A DNA stretch of 64,000 nt, from contig CAIOVE010000005.1 of assembly GCA_903861645.1 (NCBI GenBank), positions 44,834 through 108,833 of the forward strand. Direction: 5' to 3'. Below are positions 16,469-24,462 of this stretch, one piece after another. Position 1 is the stretch's first letter, and each line of letters opens with the position of its first letter. The position numbers were made by a program, and so were the translations under genes. The DNA comes from an uncultured Hyphomicrobiales bacterium. Lineage in GTDB: Bacteria > Pseudomonadota > Alphaproteobacteria > Rhizobiales > Beijerinckiaceae. Below the pieces are notes generated by a model, which worked only from the letters and a program-made list of their open reading frames with translations, did no database searches and was not told the origin of the DNA.

Positions 16469-17884
16469 ATGACCGCCCACCCCGCGCGCAAGGCCAAGCC
16501 CTATGTCTTTTATGGGCAAACGACATCCCTCTGCGATGTCTGCCTCGCGATGGTTCCGGCGAAAATTCTCATTCAGGGCGATGACGTCTTCTACGAAAAG
16601 CGTTGCCGCGAGCATGGCGTCCGCAAGGCGCTCGTCTCGACCGACGCGGCCTTTTTCAAGTGGCAGCGCGCGTTTCTGAAACCCGGCGACCGCCCGCTGA
16701 AACTGTCGAGCCATACGGAATATGGTTGCCCCTATGATTGCGGCCTGTGCCCCGACCATGAGCAACATTCCTGCCTCGCGCTGGTCGAGATCAACGAGCA
16801 TTGCAACCTGACCTGTCCGGTCTGCTTCGCCGATTCCTCGCCCGCGCGCGAAAAACATCTGCCGCTCTCGACCATCGAGCGCATGTTCGACGCCATCGTG
16901 GAGGCGGAGGGCGAGCCCGACCTCGTGCAGATTTCCGGCGGCGAGCCGACGTTGCACCCCCAATTTTTCGAGGTGCTGGAACTCGCGCGCTCCAAGCCCA
17001 TTCGCCACGTGATGCTCAACACCAACGGCCTGCGCATCGCGCAAGAGCCGGACTTCGTGGAGAAACTGGCCGAAAACAAGAAGGGCTTCGAGGTCTATCT
17101 GCAATTCGATTCGTTGCGGCGCGAGGCGCTGATGGACATTCGTGGCGCCGACCTGCGCCGCGTGCGCCAGCAGGCGCTCGAAAACCTCGAGAAGCACGGC
17201 ATTTCAACCACGCTCGTTTGCGTGGTGAAGAAGGGCGTCAACGACGACGAGATCGGCGAGATCGTCAAATACGCGCTCGAATGGAAATGCGTGCGCGGCG
17301 TTACGTTCCAGCCGGTGCAGGACGTCGGCCGCAACGAACATTACGATCCCGCGCGCGACCGCATCACCCTGTCGGACATTCGCCGTCGCATCGTCGAGGA
17401 GTCCGGCGTGTTCGGCGCGCGCGACATGATTCCCCTGCCGTGCAATCCAAGCTCGATCACGATCGGCTATGGCGTGCGCAACGGCAAGTCCGTCGCGCCG
17501 GTCACCTCGCTGGTCGCCAGCGAGGAGTTTCTGTCGGAAATTCCCAACGCCATTTCCTTCGAGAAATATCCCGAGCTGCAAAAGCGCATCTTCGAGCTTT
17601 TCTCCCTGTCGACGGGCCCCAGCGACGCCGCCGAGCGCGTCGCCGCGTTGCTCTGCTGCCTCCCTTCCGTGCCCGTGCCGCAAGGTCTTTCCTACGAAAA
17701 CATTTTCCGCGTCACGGTCATCGAATTCATGGACGCGCATAATTTCTGCGTCGCGAACGTCAAGCGCAGTTGCGCCCATTTCGTCACGCCAAACGGCCAG
17801 ATCATTCCCTTCGAGACCTACAACCTGTTTTACCGGAACGGAAAAATCGACGCGATCCGCAAGCGCTTGGAGGCGAATCGATGA
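16469..17884 (+). CDS. Radical SAM protein of the COG1964 / tetraether-synthase (Tes)-like family
   Basis: 471 residues from ATG 16469 (GGAGA five bases upstream; a TTG at 16457 is the alternative). Cysteines lie in the family pattern: an N-terminal rubredoxin-like site (SLCDVC, Cys22/25, and RCREHG, Cys46), an auxiliary cluster GCPYDCGLCPDHEQHSC (Cys87/91/94/102), the radical SAM CX3CX2C in EHCNLTCPVCFA (Cys112/116/119), and further cysteines at PLPCNPSS, LLCCLPS, NFCVAN and SCAHF. SAM-binding phrase QISGGEPTLHP is intact. This architecture is that of COG1964, which includes archaeal Tes (MJ0619), which joins lipid chains at unactivated carbons. Whether the bacterial enzyme acts on lipids is not shown; the Lgt-like neighbour makes it plausible. 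Confidence 0.82.
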   Translation: MTAHPARKAKPYVFYGQTTSLCDVCLAMVPAKILIQGDDVFYEKRCREHGVRKALVSTDAAFFKWQRAFLKPGDRPLKLSSHTEYGCPYDCGLCPDHEQHSCLALVEINEHCNLTCPVCFADSSPAREKHLPLSTIERMFDAIVEAEGEPDLVQISGGEPTLHPQFFEVLELARSKPIRHVMLNTNGLRIAQEPDFVEKLAENKKGFEVYLQFDSLRREALMDIRGADLRRVRQQALENLEKHGISTTLVCVVKKGVNDDEIGEIVKYALEWKCVRGVTFQPVQDVGRNEHYDPARDRITLSDIRRRIVEESGVFGARDMIPLPCNPSSITIGYGVRNGKSVAPVTSLVASEEFLSEIPNAISFEKYPELQKRIFELFSLSTGPSDAAERVAALLCCLPSVPVPQGLSYENIFRVTVIEFMDAHNFCVANVKRSCAHFVTPNGQIIPFETYNLFYRNGKIDAIRKRLEANR

Positions 17885-18111
17885 GCGAGGCCTCGACGAG
17901 GAACGGTTGCGCGGCGACCTTCCCGATCGTCATGGGCCTGTCGATGCTCGCGCCCGGCGGCCTGTGCATCGTCCTGGCCCTGCCCGACCCCAAACGCCAT
18001 CGTGCTCGGCGCGCCGCCGATCCTGCTGGGCGCGCTGTGCATATTCGCCGCCGTCAAGCCACGGCGCGGAAATCAGGCATGGCGTCGTTCGCCCAAAATA
18101 CCGCTCCATGA
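17881..18111 (+). CDS. Small membrane protein, possibly frameshifted
   Basis: 76-residue frame coupled by ATGA to both the radical SAM gene (17881-17884) and the next gene (18108-18111). Residues 13-34 (FPIVMGLSMLAPGGLCIVLAL) form a membrane segment, but after PDP the frame turns into an Arg-rich low-complexity stretch (KRHRARRAADPAGRAVHIRRRQ). Removing one A from CCCAAACGCC near 17992 would instead continue hydrophobically (NAIVLGAPPILLGALCIFAAV), a second membrane segment, which looks like the ancestral reading. That frame, however, does not stop before the next gene, so a second change would be needed. It is therefore either a broken gene, a sequencing error, or a true single-pass protein. 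Confidence 0.5.
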   Translation: MSEASTRNGCAATFPIVMGLSMLAPGGLCIVLALPDPKRHRARRAADPAGRAVHIRRRQATARKSGMASFAQNTAP

Positions 18112-18407
18112 GCGACCTACCCCCTCCTGGAGCGCTTCGTCGCATTGGCGGACTCGCGGGCGTCGCCGGCGGTTTGATGCTGGTGATCGCCGGCCTGCTG
18201 ATGATCGCGCCCCTGATGGGCCTGCTGGCGACGCTGTTCATCCTTGGCCTCTGCACCATGAGCGTCAATCCGGGCGCGGGTCTGGATTCCTCGACATTCG
18301 CGCTCATCGCCATCGTTGGCTGCGCGATCATCGGCCTGCTAGGCTGGGTCGGGATCGCCCTCATTCGCAAGGGCCTGCGCGCCATGAAAAAGAGGTCGCC
18401 CTCATGA
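18108..18407 (+). CDS. Small two-helix membrane protein, unknown function
   Basis: 99-residue protein with two or three strongly hydrophobic segments (LAGVAGGLMLVIAGLLMIAP, MGLLATLFILGLCTM and FALIAIVGCAIIGLLGWVGIALI) and a basic C-terminal tail (RKGLRAMKKRSPS) expected in the cytoplasm. Starts inside the stop of the gene before (ATGA 18108) and ends inside the start of the next (ATGA 18404), so it is locked into the operon with the radical SAM enzyme. I recognise no family. Confidence 0.6.
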   Translation: MSDLPPPGALRRIGGLAGVAGGLMLVIAGLLMIAPLMGLLATLFILGLCTMSVNPGAGLDSSTFALIAIVGCAIIGLLGWVGIALIRKGLRAMKKRSPS

Positions 18408-18673
18408 ATCCGCCGCCCCCGCCCCGCCCGCCGCTTTCGCCCGGCGGCGTCATCCTCTTCCTGCTGGGCGGCGTGCTGCTGGTCTTTCCCGGCGGCTGTT
18501 CGCTGTTAGCCATTTTCGCGACCCTCGCGGATCGGCTGGCCCACCCCGCGCGCGGCGCAAACTACGACGGCGTCGTCTACGTCGTCTCCGGCTTCGGCCT
18601 GGTGATCGCCCTCTTCGGGTTTTTCATCGCCCGCGCCGGCTGGCGGTGGCGGCGGCCCGTCCAGCGACCGTAA
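18404..18673 (+). CDS. Small two-helix membrane protein, last gene of the radical SAM operon
   Basis: 89-residue protein: a proline-rich N terminus (NPPPPPRPPLSPG), a membrane segment containing a cysteine (VILFLLGGVLLVFPGGCSLLAI), a short loop with NYDGVVY, and a second segment (VVSGFGLVIALFGFFIARAG) before a basic tail. ATGA overlap with the gene before. A terminator begins 50 bases after the stop, closing the operon. It is not similar to anything I can name; it resembles its two upstream neighbours in size and layout, which suggests subunits or chaperones of a membrane complex. Confidence 0.6.
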   Translation: MNPPPPPRPPLSPGGVILFLLGGVLLVFPGGCSLLAIFATLADRLAHPARGANYDGVVYVVSGFGLVIALFGFFIARAGWRWRRPVQRP

Positions 18674-18722
18674 ATCGTGCGTCGATAGCTGTTCCCAAAC
18701 CGGTTGTTTTACTGTATTGCAC

Positions 18723-18760
18723 CGCGGCAAGCGGGAAATTGCCGCGCGTTTTCCTTTTTC
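18723..18760 (+). terminator. Rho-independent terminator closing the 14390-18673 operon
   Basis: CGCGGCAA (18723-18730) pairs with TTGCCGCG (18739-18746) across GCGGGAAA and is followed by CGTTTTCCTTTTTC. It separates the small-membrane-protein genes from typA. Confidence 0.85.
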
Positions 18761-18859
18761 ATTGGCGTCTGTCGTGCATCCGTCATCCGGACGGGTCAGG
18801 ACGACGCCATGCCGCCCGCCCCTCGGGAGCCCGGTCGCGGCCCTGCCCAAGAGACCCTT

Positions 18860-20683
18860 ATGAAGCTCCGTAATATCGCCATCATCGCCCACGTCGATCA
18901 CGGCAAGACCACCCTCGTCGACCAGTTGCTCCGCCAGTCCGGCGCCTTCCGCGACAACCAGCGCGTCGCCGAGCGCGTGATGGATTCCAACGATCTGGAA
19001 AAAGAGCGCGGCATCACGATCATGGCGAAGGCCACCTCCGTCGACTGGAAGGACATCCGGATCAACATCGTCGACACCCCCGGCCACGCCGACTTCGGCG
19101 GCGAGGTCGAGCGGATCCTCTCCATGGTCGACAGCGCCATCGTGCTCGTCGACGCGGCCGAGGGGCCCATGCCCCAGACCAAGTTCGTCGTCGGCAAGGC
19201 GCTGAAGATCGGCCTCAAGCCCATCGTCTGCATCAACAAGGTCGACCGGCCCGACGCCCGCGTCACCGAGGTCGTGAACGAGGTGTTCGACCTGTTCGCC
19301 GCCCTCGACGCCACCGACGAGCAACTCGATTTCCCGATCCTCTACGGGTCCGGCCGCTCCGGCTGGATGGCCGAGGCGCCCGAGGGTCCGATGGATCAGG
19401 GCATGGCGCCCCTGTTCGACCTTGTCGTTCGCCACGTGCCCGAGCCGAAAATCGAGGAAGGCTCCTTCCGCCTGCTCGGCACGTTGCTCGAGGCCAATCC
19501 CTACCTCGGCCGCGTCATCACCGGCCGCGTCTTCGCCGGTTCGATCAAGCCCAACAGCCCGGTCAAGGTTCTCGACCGCGCCGGCAAGGTGGTCGAGCAA
19601 GGCCGCGTGTCCAAGATCCTCGCCTTCCGCGGCATCGAGCGCCAGCCGATCGACGAAGCCGAGGCGGGCGACATCGTCGCCATCGCCGGCCTTGAGAAAT
19701 TCAACGTCGCCGACACGCTCTGCGCGCTGGACGTGACCGAGCCCCTGCAGGCCCAGCCCATCGACCCGCCGACCCTGTCGATGACCTTCTCTGTCAACGA
19801 CTCGCCGCTGGCCGGCACCGAGGGCGACAAGGTCACCAGCCGCGTCATCCGCGACCGCCTGTTCAAGGAAGTCGAGGGCAACGTCGCCCTCAAGATCGAG
19901 GCGGCGCCCAACTCCGACGCCTACATCGTGTCGGGCCGTGGCGAATTGCAGCTTGGCATTCTCATCGAGACCATGCGCCGCGAGGGCTTCGAGCTGAGCA
20001 TTTCGCGCCCGCGCGTCGTGTTCAAGAAGGAAGAGGACGGCACGATCCTCGAACCCATCGAGGAAGTCATCATCGACGTCGACGACGAACATTCCGGCGT
20101 GGTCGTGCAGAAGATGGCCGAGCGCAAGGGCGAGATGCTGGAAATGCGTCCCTCGGGCGGCAACCGCCTGCGCTTGGTGTTCCATTGCCCGACCCGCGGC
20201 CTGATCGGCTATCAGGGCGAACTGGCCACCGACACCAAGGGCACGGCGATCATGAACCGCCTGTTCTTCGAATACGCCCCCTACAAGGGCGAGATTCAGG
20301 GCCGTCGCAACGGCGTGCTGATTTCCAACGAGCAGGGCGAGGCCGTCGCCTACGCCATGTGGAAACTGGAAGACCGCGGCCCGATGATGATCGAGCCGGG
20401 CTGGAAGGTCTATCGCGGCATGATCGTCGGCGAGCACACCCGCGACAACGATCTCGAAATCAACGTGCTCAAGGGCAAGCAGCTCACCAACATCCGCACC
20501 CAGAGCAAGGACGAGGCGGTGCGCCTGACGCCGCCGATCCGCATGACGCTGGAAAAGGCGCTGGCCTATATCGAGGACGACGAGCGCGTCGAGGTGACGC
20601 CGAAGTCGATCCGCTTGCGCAAGGCGATCCTCGACCCGAACGAGCGCAAGAAAGTCTCGCGCACGAAGGAGCTCGTCGCCTGA
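18860..20683 (+). CDS. typA: Ribosome-associated translational GTPase TypA/BipA
   Basis: 607-residue translation-factor GTPase involved in 50S assembly and stress adaptation. G1 motif [11 protein letters not shown] (10-20), switch [15 protein letters not shown]4 NKVD; then an EF-Tu-like domain II, EF-G-like domains III/V and the BipA-specific C-terminal domain ([20 protein letters not shown] in part). The start at ATG 18860 ([15 protein letters not shown]) matches the family; the longer upstream frame to 18704 overlaps the preceding terminator. It is bracketed by terminators, so it is transcribed alone. Confidence 0.97.
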   Translation: MKLRNIAIIAHVDHGKTTLVDQLLRQSGAFRDNQRVAERVMDSNDLEKERGITIMAKATSVDWKDIRINIVDTPGHADFGGEVERILSMVDSAIVLVDAAEGPMPQTKFVVGKALKIGLKPIVCINKVDRPDARVTEVVNEVFDLFAALDATDEQLDFPILYGSGRSGWMAEAPEGPMDQGMAPLFDLVVRHVPEPKIEEGSFRLLGTLLEANPYLGRVITGRVFAGSIKPNSPVKVLDRAGKVVEQGRVSKILAFRGIERQPIDEAEAGDIVAIAGLEKFNVADTLCALDVTEPLQAQPIDPPTLSMTFSVNDSPLAGTEGDKVTSRVIRDRLFKEVEGNVALKIEAAPNSDAYIVSGRGELQLGILIETMRREGFELSISRPRVVFKKEEDGTILEPIEEVIIDVDDEHSGVVVQKMAERKGEMLEMRPSGGNRLRLVFHCPTRGLIGYQGELATDTKGTAIMNRLFFEYAPYKGEIQGRRNGVLISNEQGEAVAYAMWKLEDRGPMMIEPGWKVYRGMIVGEHTRDNDLEINVLKGKQLTNIRTQSKDEAVRLTPPIRMTLEKALAYIEDDERVEVTPKSIRLRKAILDPNERKKVSRTKELVA

Positions 20684-20709
20684 GCGACGCGGAGCCACGC
20701 TGAAATTCA

Positions 20710-20751
20710 AATGGCGCGACCGGGAAACCCGATCGCGCCATTTTCTTTTTC
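20710..20751 (+). terminator. Rho-independent terminator after typA
   Basis: AATGGCGCGA (20710-20719) and TCGCGCCATT (20733-20742) form a perfect 10-bp stem, followed by TTCTTTTTC. It lies 27 bases after the typA stop and faces the convergent FMN reductase gene. Confidence 0.9.
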
Positions 20752-20769
20752 AGCGGCGGTTTATGGAAA

Positions 20770-21330
20770 TCACGCCTTGGCGTTGGTCTCGACCCAGGCC
20801 GCGAAGGCCTGCGCGAAGGCTTTCAGGAAGTCCGACGTCGTTTCCTTGACGACCTCGCCATTGGCGTCGAACAATTCATGCGCGCCGCCGATATAGGCTT
20901 CCGGCTGCTGCATGACGGGCACGTTGAGGAACACCAGCGACTGGCGCAGGTGATGGTTGGCGCCAAAGCCGCCGATGCCGCCCATCGAGGATGTCACGAC
21001 CGCGCCGGGCTTGCCGCTCCACACGCTCTGGCCATAGGGGCGCGAGCCGATATCGATCGCGTTCTTCAACACAGCCGGCACGGAGCGATTGTATTCCGGC
21101 GTCACGAACAGCACCGCGTCGGCGGCCTTGATCGACGCGCGGAACGCCGTCCAGCTCGCCGGCGGCGTCGCGTCGAGATCCTGATTGTACATTGAGAGAT
21201 CGCCCAGTTCGACGATCGAGAGTTTCAGCGACGACGGCGCCAGTTTAGCGAGCGCGTGGGCGATCTTGCGGTTGAAGGAATCCTTGCGCAGGCTGCCGAC
21301 GAGAACGGCGACGTTATGGGTCTTGCTCAT
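20770..21330 (-). CDS. NADPH-dependent FMN reductase (ChrR/YieF-like quinone/chromate reductase)
   Basis: 186-residue flavodoxin-like oxidoreductase. The FMN phosphate loop is VLVGSLRKDSFNRK (residues 9-22); the second signature PEYNRSVPAVLKNAIDIGSRP and the loop SSMGGIGGFGANHHLRQ are typical of the ChrR/YieF/SsuE-like group. Such enzymes reduce quinones by two electrons, avoiding semiquinones, and also reduce chromate or azo compounds. It is followed upstream on the same strand by genes for a glutathionyl-hydroquinone reductase and DoxX, pointing to quinone detoxification. Confidence 0.9.
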   Translation of the reverse strand: MSKTHNVAVLVGSLRKDSFNRKIAHALAKLAPSSLKLSIVELGDLSMYNQDLDATPPASWTAFRASIKAADAVLFVTPEYNRSVPAVLKNAIDIGSRPYGQSVWSGKPGAVVTSSMGGIGGFGANHHLRQSLVFLNVPVMQQPEAYIGGAHELFDANGEVVKETTSDFLKAFAQAFAAWVETNAKA

Positions 21331-21375
21331 TTTAACACCTCTCTGTTCGCGGCGTCGGTGATGCGACGCCCCGTT

Positions 21376-22326
21376 TCAAACCCATCTCGGCGCCGGGCCC
21401 AGCGGCACGATGCCGTTGGGATTCAGCGACTTGATGGAATAGTAGCCATGCTTGACGTGATCGAGATCGACCGTCTCGCGCACGCCGGGAATCGACAGAA
21501 CGCGGGCGACATATTGATCGAGCGCGGGATAGTCGACGATCCGCCGCAGGTTGCATTTGAAGACGCCGTGATAGGCGGCGTCGAAGCGGATCAGCGTCAC
21601 GAAAAGCCGGATGTCGGCCTCCGTCGGGCGCTCGCCGACGAGAAATGTCCGCGTCGCCAGGCGCGCTTCGAGTTCATCGAGCATGCCGAATACGTCATGG
21701 AAGGCGTCCTCGTAGGCTGCCTGCGTCGTCGCGAAGCCGGCCCGATAGACGCCATTGTTGAGGCGCGGATAAATCCGGTCGTTGAGCGCGTCGATCTCCG
21801 CGCGCAACGGCTCGGGATACAGATCGACCACGTTGTCCGCGATGCCGCCGAAGCCCGCGTTGAGAATGCGCAGGATGTCAGCGGATTCGTTGTTGACGAT
21901 CGTGTCGCGCTTCTTGTCCCACAGCACGGGCACGGTGGCGCGACCCGTGTAACGCGGGTCGGCGCGCGTGTAGACCTGATGCATGTAGGTCGCTTCGTGC
22001 AAATGATCCGCCGTCGCGCCGGGAAAGCCGCCGAAGCGCCAGCCCTCGTCGGTCAGGACGGGCCCGACGACGGAAACGGAGATCGCGTTTTCGAGCTTCT
22101 TGATCTTGCGCGCCATGAGCGTGCGGCACGCCCACGGACATATCAGCGCGACATAAAGATGGTAGCGTCCGACCTCGGCGGGAAAACCGCCTTCGCCGGT
22201 GGGGCCGGCGGCCCCGTCCGGCGTGACCCAGTGGCGGAAACTGGACGTCTGACGAACAAACCCGCCCTTCGCGTCCGTGCCCTGCACGGGCTGCCACGCG
22301 GCGCTCCATTTTCCATCGACTAGCAT
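21376..22326 (-). CDS. Glutathionyl-hydroquinone reductase (Xi-class glutathione transferase, YqjG-like)
   Basis: 316 residues. Reductively removes glutathione from glutathionyl-hydroquinones in the cytoplasm. The Xi-class pattern is complete: AAGPTGEGGFPAEVGRYHLY in the N-terminal part, catalytic Cys63 in the CPWAC motif (same position as E. coli YqjG), DEGWRFGGFPG, and a GST C-terminal helical domain. Start ATG 22326 (MLVDGKW) with AAAGGA six bases upstream, chosen over 22341 by comparison with YqjG. The neighbouring FMN reductase would generate the hydroquinones this enzyme repairs. Confidence 0.93.
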   Translation of the reverse strand: MLVDGKWSAAWQPVQGTDAKGGFVRQTSSFRHWVTPDGAAGPTGEGGFPAEVGRYHLYVALICPWACRTLMARKIKKLENAISVSVVGPVLTDEGWRFGGFPGATADHLHEATYMHQVYTRADPRYTGRATVPVLWDKKRDTIVNNESADILRILNAGFGGIADNVVDLYPEPLRAEIDALNDRIYPRLNNGVYRAGFATTQAAYEDAFHDVFGMLDELEARLATRTFLVGERPTEADIRLFVTLIRFDAAYHGVFKCNLRRIVDYPALDQYVARVLSIPGVRETVDLDHVKHGYYSIKSLNPNGIVPLGPAPRWV

Positions 22327-22371
22327 GGCTGGTCCTTTCACGAATCCCGGAGCGCCGCTGATGGCCCGGCG

Positions 22372-22809
22372 TCAGGCCTTGCGGTAGGCCTCGACGGGCG
22401 CGACGCCGAGCGATGGCGTCGGCGCGACGGCGAAGGCGCCTTCGCCCAGAAGTGCCGAGGATAGCAGGCCCACGATCCAGAAGGCGGGAAATTCCCAGCC
22501 GCCGTTGGCGTTGGTGAAGAAGAAGCCCGCGGGGCCATGCACCGTGAGGATGGCGCCCAACAGAACGGGGATCAGCGCCAGCGCGGCGAGGCGCGACCAG
22601 ACGCCGAGGATGAGCGCGACGCCGCCGACAACTTCCGCCGCCATGGTCGCGTAGGCGAGCGCCGGCGGCAGACCGAGGCTGGCGAAGAAGCCCGCCGTCC
22701 CCGCGGGGGTGAAAACGAAAATCTTGAGCGCGGCATGGGCGAGGAACAGGCCGCCAAGGCTGGCGCGGAGCAGCAGGGCGGCATAGGGAGCGGTGCGGGC
22801 GTCGATCAT
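22372..22809 (-). CDS. DoxX family membrane protein
   Basis: 145-residue protein with four predicted helices (LLLRASLGGLFLAHAALKIFVF, LAYATMAAEVVGGVALILGVW, LAALALIPVLLGAILTVHG and the C-terminal FPAFWIVGLLSSALLG). The DoxX fold (DoxX/MhqP/SURF4 group) is often cotranscribed with quinone or aromatic detoxification genes and with redox-responsive regulators. ATG 22809 has AGGAGA just upstream; the longer frame to 22833 is not needed. First gene of the minus-strand trio, transcribed away from the LysR gene. Confidence 0.85.
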   Translation of the reverse strand: MIDARTAPYAALLLRASLGGLFLAHAALKIFVFTPAGTAGFFASLGLPPALAYATMAAEVVGGVALILGVWSRLAALALIPVLLGAILTVHGPAGFFFTNANGGWEFPAFWIVGLLSSALLGEGAFAVAPTPSLGVAPVEAYRKA

Positions 22810-22842
22810 GGGAAATCTCCTGTGCGGTTGCACTCATGTATT

Positions 22843-22863
22843 TTATCCTTTTAAAGATGATAA
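22843..22863. promoter_or_regulatory. Probable LysR-type operator in the doxX/lysR divergent promoter region
   Basis: TTATC (22843-22847), 11 bases, GATAA (22859-22863): an exact inverted repeat with the T-N11-A geometry of LysR-type recognition sites, in the AT-rich 100-bp gap between the divergent DoxX and LysR genes. Motif and position are seen; binding is inferred. Confidence 0.55.
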
Positions 22864-22912
22864 TATGGAAAATGTGGAAATTACTTCACACCATTAGAGT
22901 GAGATAACCGCC

Positions 22913-23836
22913 ATGCTGGATCGCGTCACGGGCATGCATGTCTTCGCGCGCGCCGCCACCCTGGGGGGCCTGTCGGCCGCCGCGCGGGCGCTCGGCATGT
23001 CGCAGACCATGGCGACCAAGCACCTCGACGCCATCGAGCAGCGGCTTGGCGTCAAGCTGCTGCACCGCACGACCCGCCGCATGACCCTGACCGAGGCGGG
23101 CCGGCGCTATCTCGAATCGACCGAGCGCATCCTCGCCGAGATCGCCGAGGCCGACGCGACGGCCGCCGCCGACCGGCTGGAGGCGCGCGGCGTGTTGCGC
23201 CTGAACGCGCCCGTGTCATTCGGCGTGCGCGAGATCGCGCCCCTGCTGCCGGAGTTTTGCGCCCGGCATCCCGCGCTCCAGGTCGATCTCGGCCTCAACG
23301 ACCGCTACGTCGATCTGCTGGAGGAGGGGTGGGACATGGCGATCCGCATCGGTCGCCTCGCGGAATCGACGCTCGTGGCCCGCAAGCTCGCCGACAGCGA
23401 CGCCGTTGCCTGCGCCGCGCCCGCCTATCTTGCCGCGCGCGGGACGCCGCGGACCGTGGCGGACCTCAAGGACCACAATTGCCTCGGCTACACCCTGTCG
23501 CGCGCGGTCGGCCATCGCCGATGGATTTTCGGGCCGGCGGGCGACATCGCCGTCGATATCGCCGGCGCCATGGTGGCCAACAGCGGCGACGCCCTGGTGG
23601 CCGCGGCGGTCGCCGGCATGGGAATCGTCTATCAGCCAGTCTTTCTCGTCGCCGACGAATTGCGCGCCGGACGGCTGGTCACGCTGACCCTCGATCATCC
23701 GCCCGTCGAGATCGGCGGCGTCCACGCGGTCTATCCCTCCGAGCGACGCCCGCCCGCCAAGGTGCGCTTTTTCATTGACTTCCTCGTCGAGCGCATCGAC
23801 CCCCGCCGTTTCAGGCGCGGCGACGGCTTCACATAA
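22913..23836 (+). CDS. LysR-family transcriptional regulator
   Basis: 307 residues: N-terminal winged helix-turn-helix (FARAATLGGLSAAARALGMSQTMATKHLDAIEQRLG split over residues 11-46, then KLLHRTTRRMTLTEAG) and a C-terminal LysR substrate domain of the CrgA/DsdC-like class (FGVREIAPLLPEFCARHP; VSD-type ligand region). It is divergent from the DoxX-GHR-FMN reductase genes and shares a promoter gap with them, so by the usual LysR logic it probably controls them, perhaps in response to quinones. Confidence 0.92.
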   Translation: MLDRVTGMHVFARAATLGGLSAAARALGMSQTMATKHLDAIEQRLGVKLLHRTTRRMTLTEAGRRYLESTERILAEIAEADATAAADRLEARGVLRLNAPVSFGVREIAPLLPEFCARHPALQVDLGLNDRYVDLLEEGWDMAIRIGRLAESTLVARKLADSDAVACAAPAYLAARGTPRTVADLKDHNCLGYTLSRAVGHRRWIFGPAGDIAVDIAGAMVANSGDALVAAAVAGMGIVYQPVFLVADELRAGRLVTLTLDHPPVEIGGVHAVYPSERRPPAKVRFFIDFLVERIDPRRFRRGDGFT

Positions 23837-23919
23837 CTTTACATTCGGGAGAAACGCGGGACACGGGCCAGGCGCAGGGTTTCCCCATGGCGATGGACGC
23901 CTGAGGAATGGAGAGACCC

Positions 23920-24453
23920 ATGGATACCAATTCGACCGTCGCGCCGGCCCGCCCCCGCCGCCGCAAGTTCCTGCTGATCGCCGGCGTCGCCGCCGCGCTT
24001 GGCCTCGGCGGCGCGGCTGTCGCGCAGGGCTACGGCCATCGTTTCGGACCCGGCATGATGGGCCGCGGCGGCCCGATGGCGATGGACCCCGCCGCCATGG
24101 CCGACATGGCCGATCGTGGCGTGCGCCACATGGCCATCGAGATCGACGCGACGCCCGAGCAGCAGGAAAAGCTGCGCGCCATCGCCCGCGACCTCGTCAA
24201 GGATCTGGCGCCCCTGCGCACCGCCCGTCAGGAGGCCGCCCAGCGCGTGCGCGAACTGCTGACCCAGACGACCATCGACAAGGCCGCGATCGAGAAGTTC
24301 CGCGCCGAGGAACTCGCCAAGATCGACGCCGCCTCGAAGCGCGTCACGCAGGCGCTCGGCGACGCCGCCGAAATCCTGACGCCGGAACAACGCGCCAGGC
24401 TGGCCGAACGGATGCCGCGCCCCGGCGCTGGCCCTTTCTGGCGGCGTGGCTAG
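23920..24453 (+). CDS. Periplasmic Spy/CpxP-like (LTxxQ) stress protein
   Basis: 177 residues from ATG 23920 (GGAGAG upstream; ATG 23908 is less well placed). A basic N region and hydrophobic stretch (RRRKFLLIAGVAAALGLGGAAVA) form a signal peptide; the mature helical protein holds two degenerate LTxxQ repeats (DATPEQQEKL and LTPEQRARL) as in Spy, CpxP and CnrX-type metal or misfolding sensors, plus a Met/Gly-rich stretch GPGMMGRGGPMAMDPAAM that could bind metal. The response regulator and histidine kinase genes follow at 9 and 3 bases, so it is probably their feedback partner or target. Confidence 0.8.
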   Translation: MDTNSTVAPARPRRRKFLLIAGVAAALGLGGAAVAQGYGHRFGPGMMGRGGPMAMDPAAMADMADRGVRHMAIEIDATPEQQEKLRAIARDLVKDLAPLRTARQEAAQRVRELLTQTTIDKAAIEKFRAEELAKIDAASKRVTQALGDAAEILTPEQRARLAERMPRPGAGPFWRRG

Positions 24454-24462
24454 ACTGACCGC

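Noticed and set aside
18506..20710. 734-residue minus-strand frame over typA
   Set aside because: Mirror of typA codon bias; typA is intact with all GTPase motifs.
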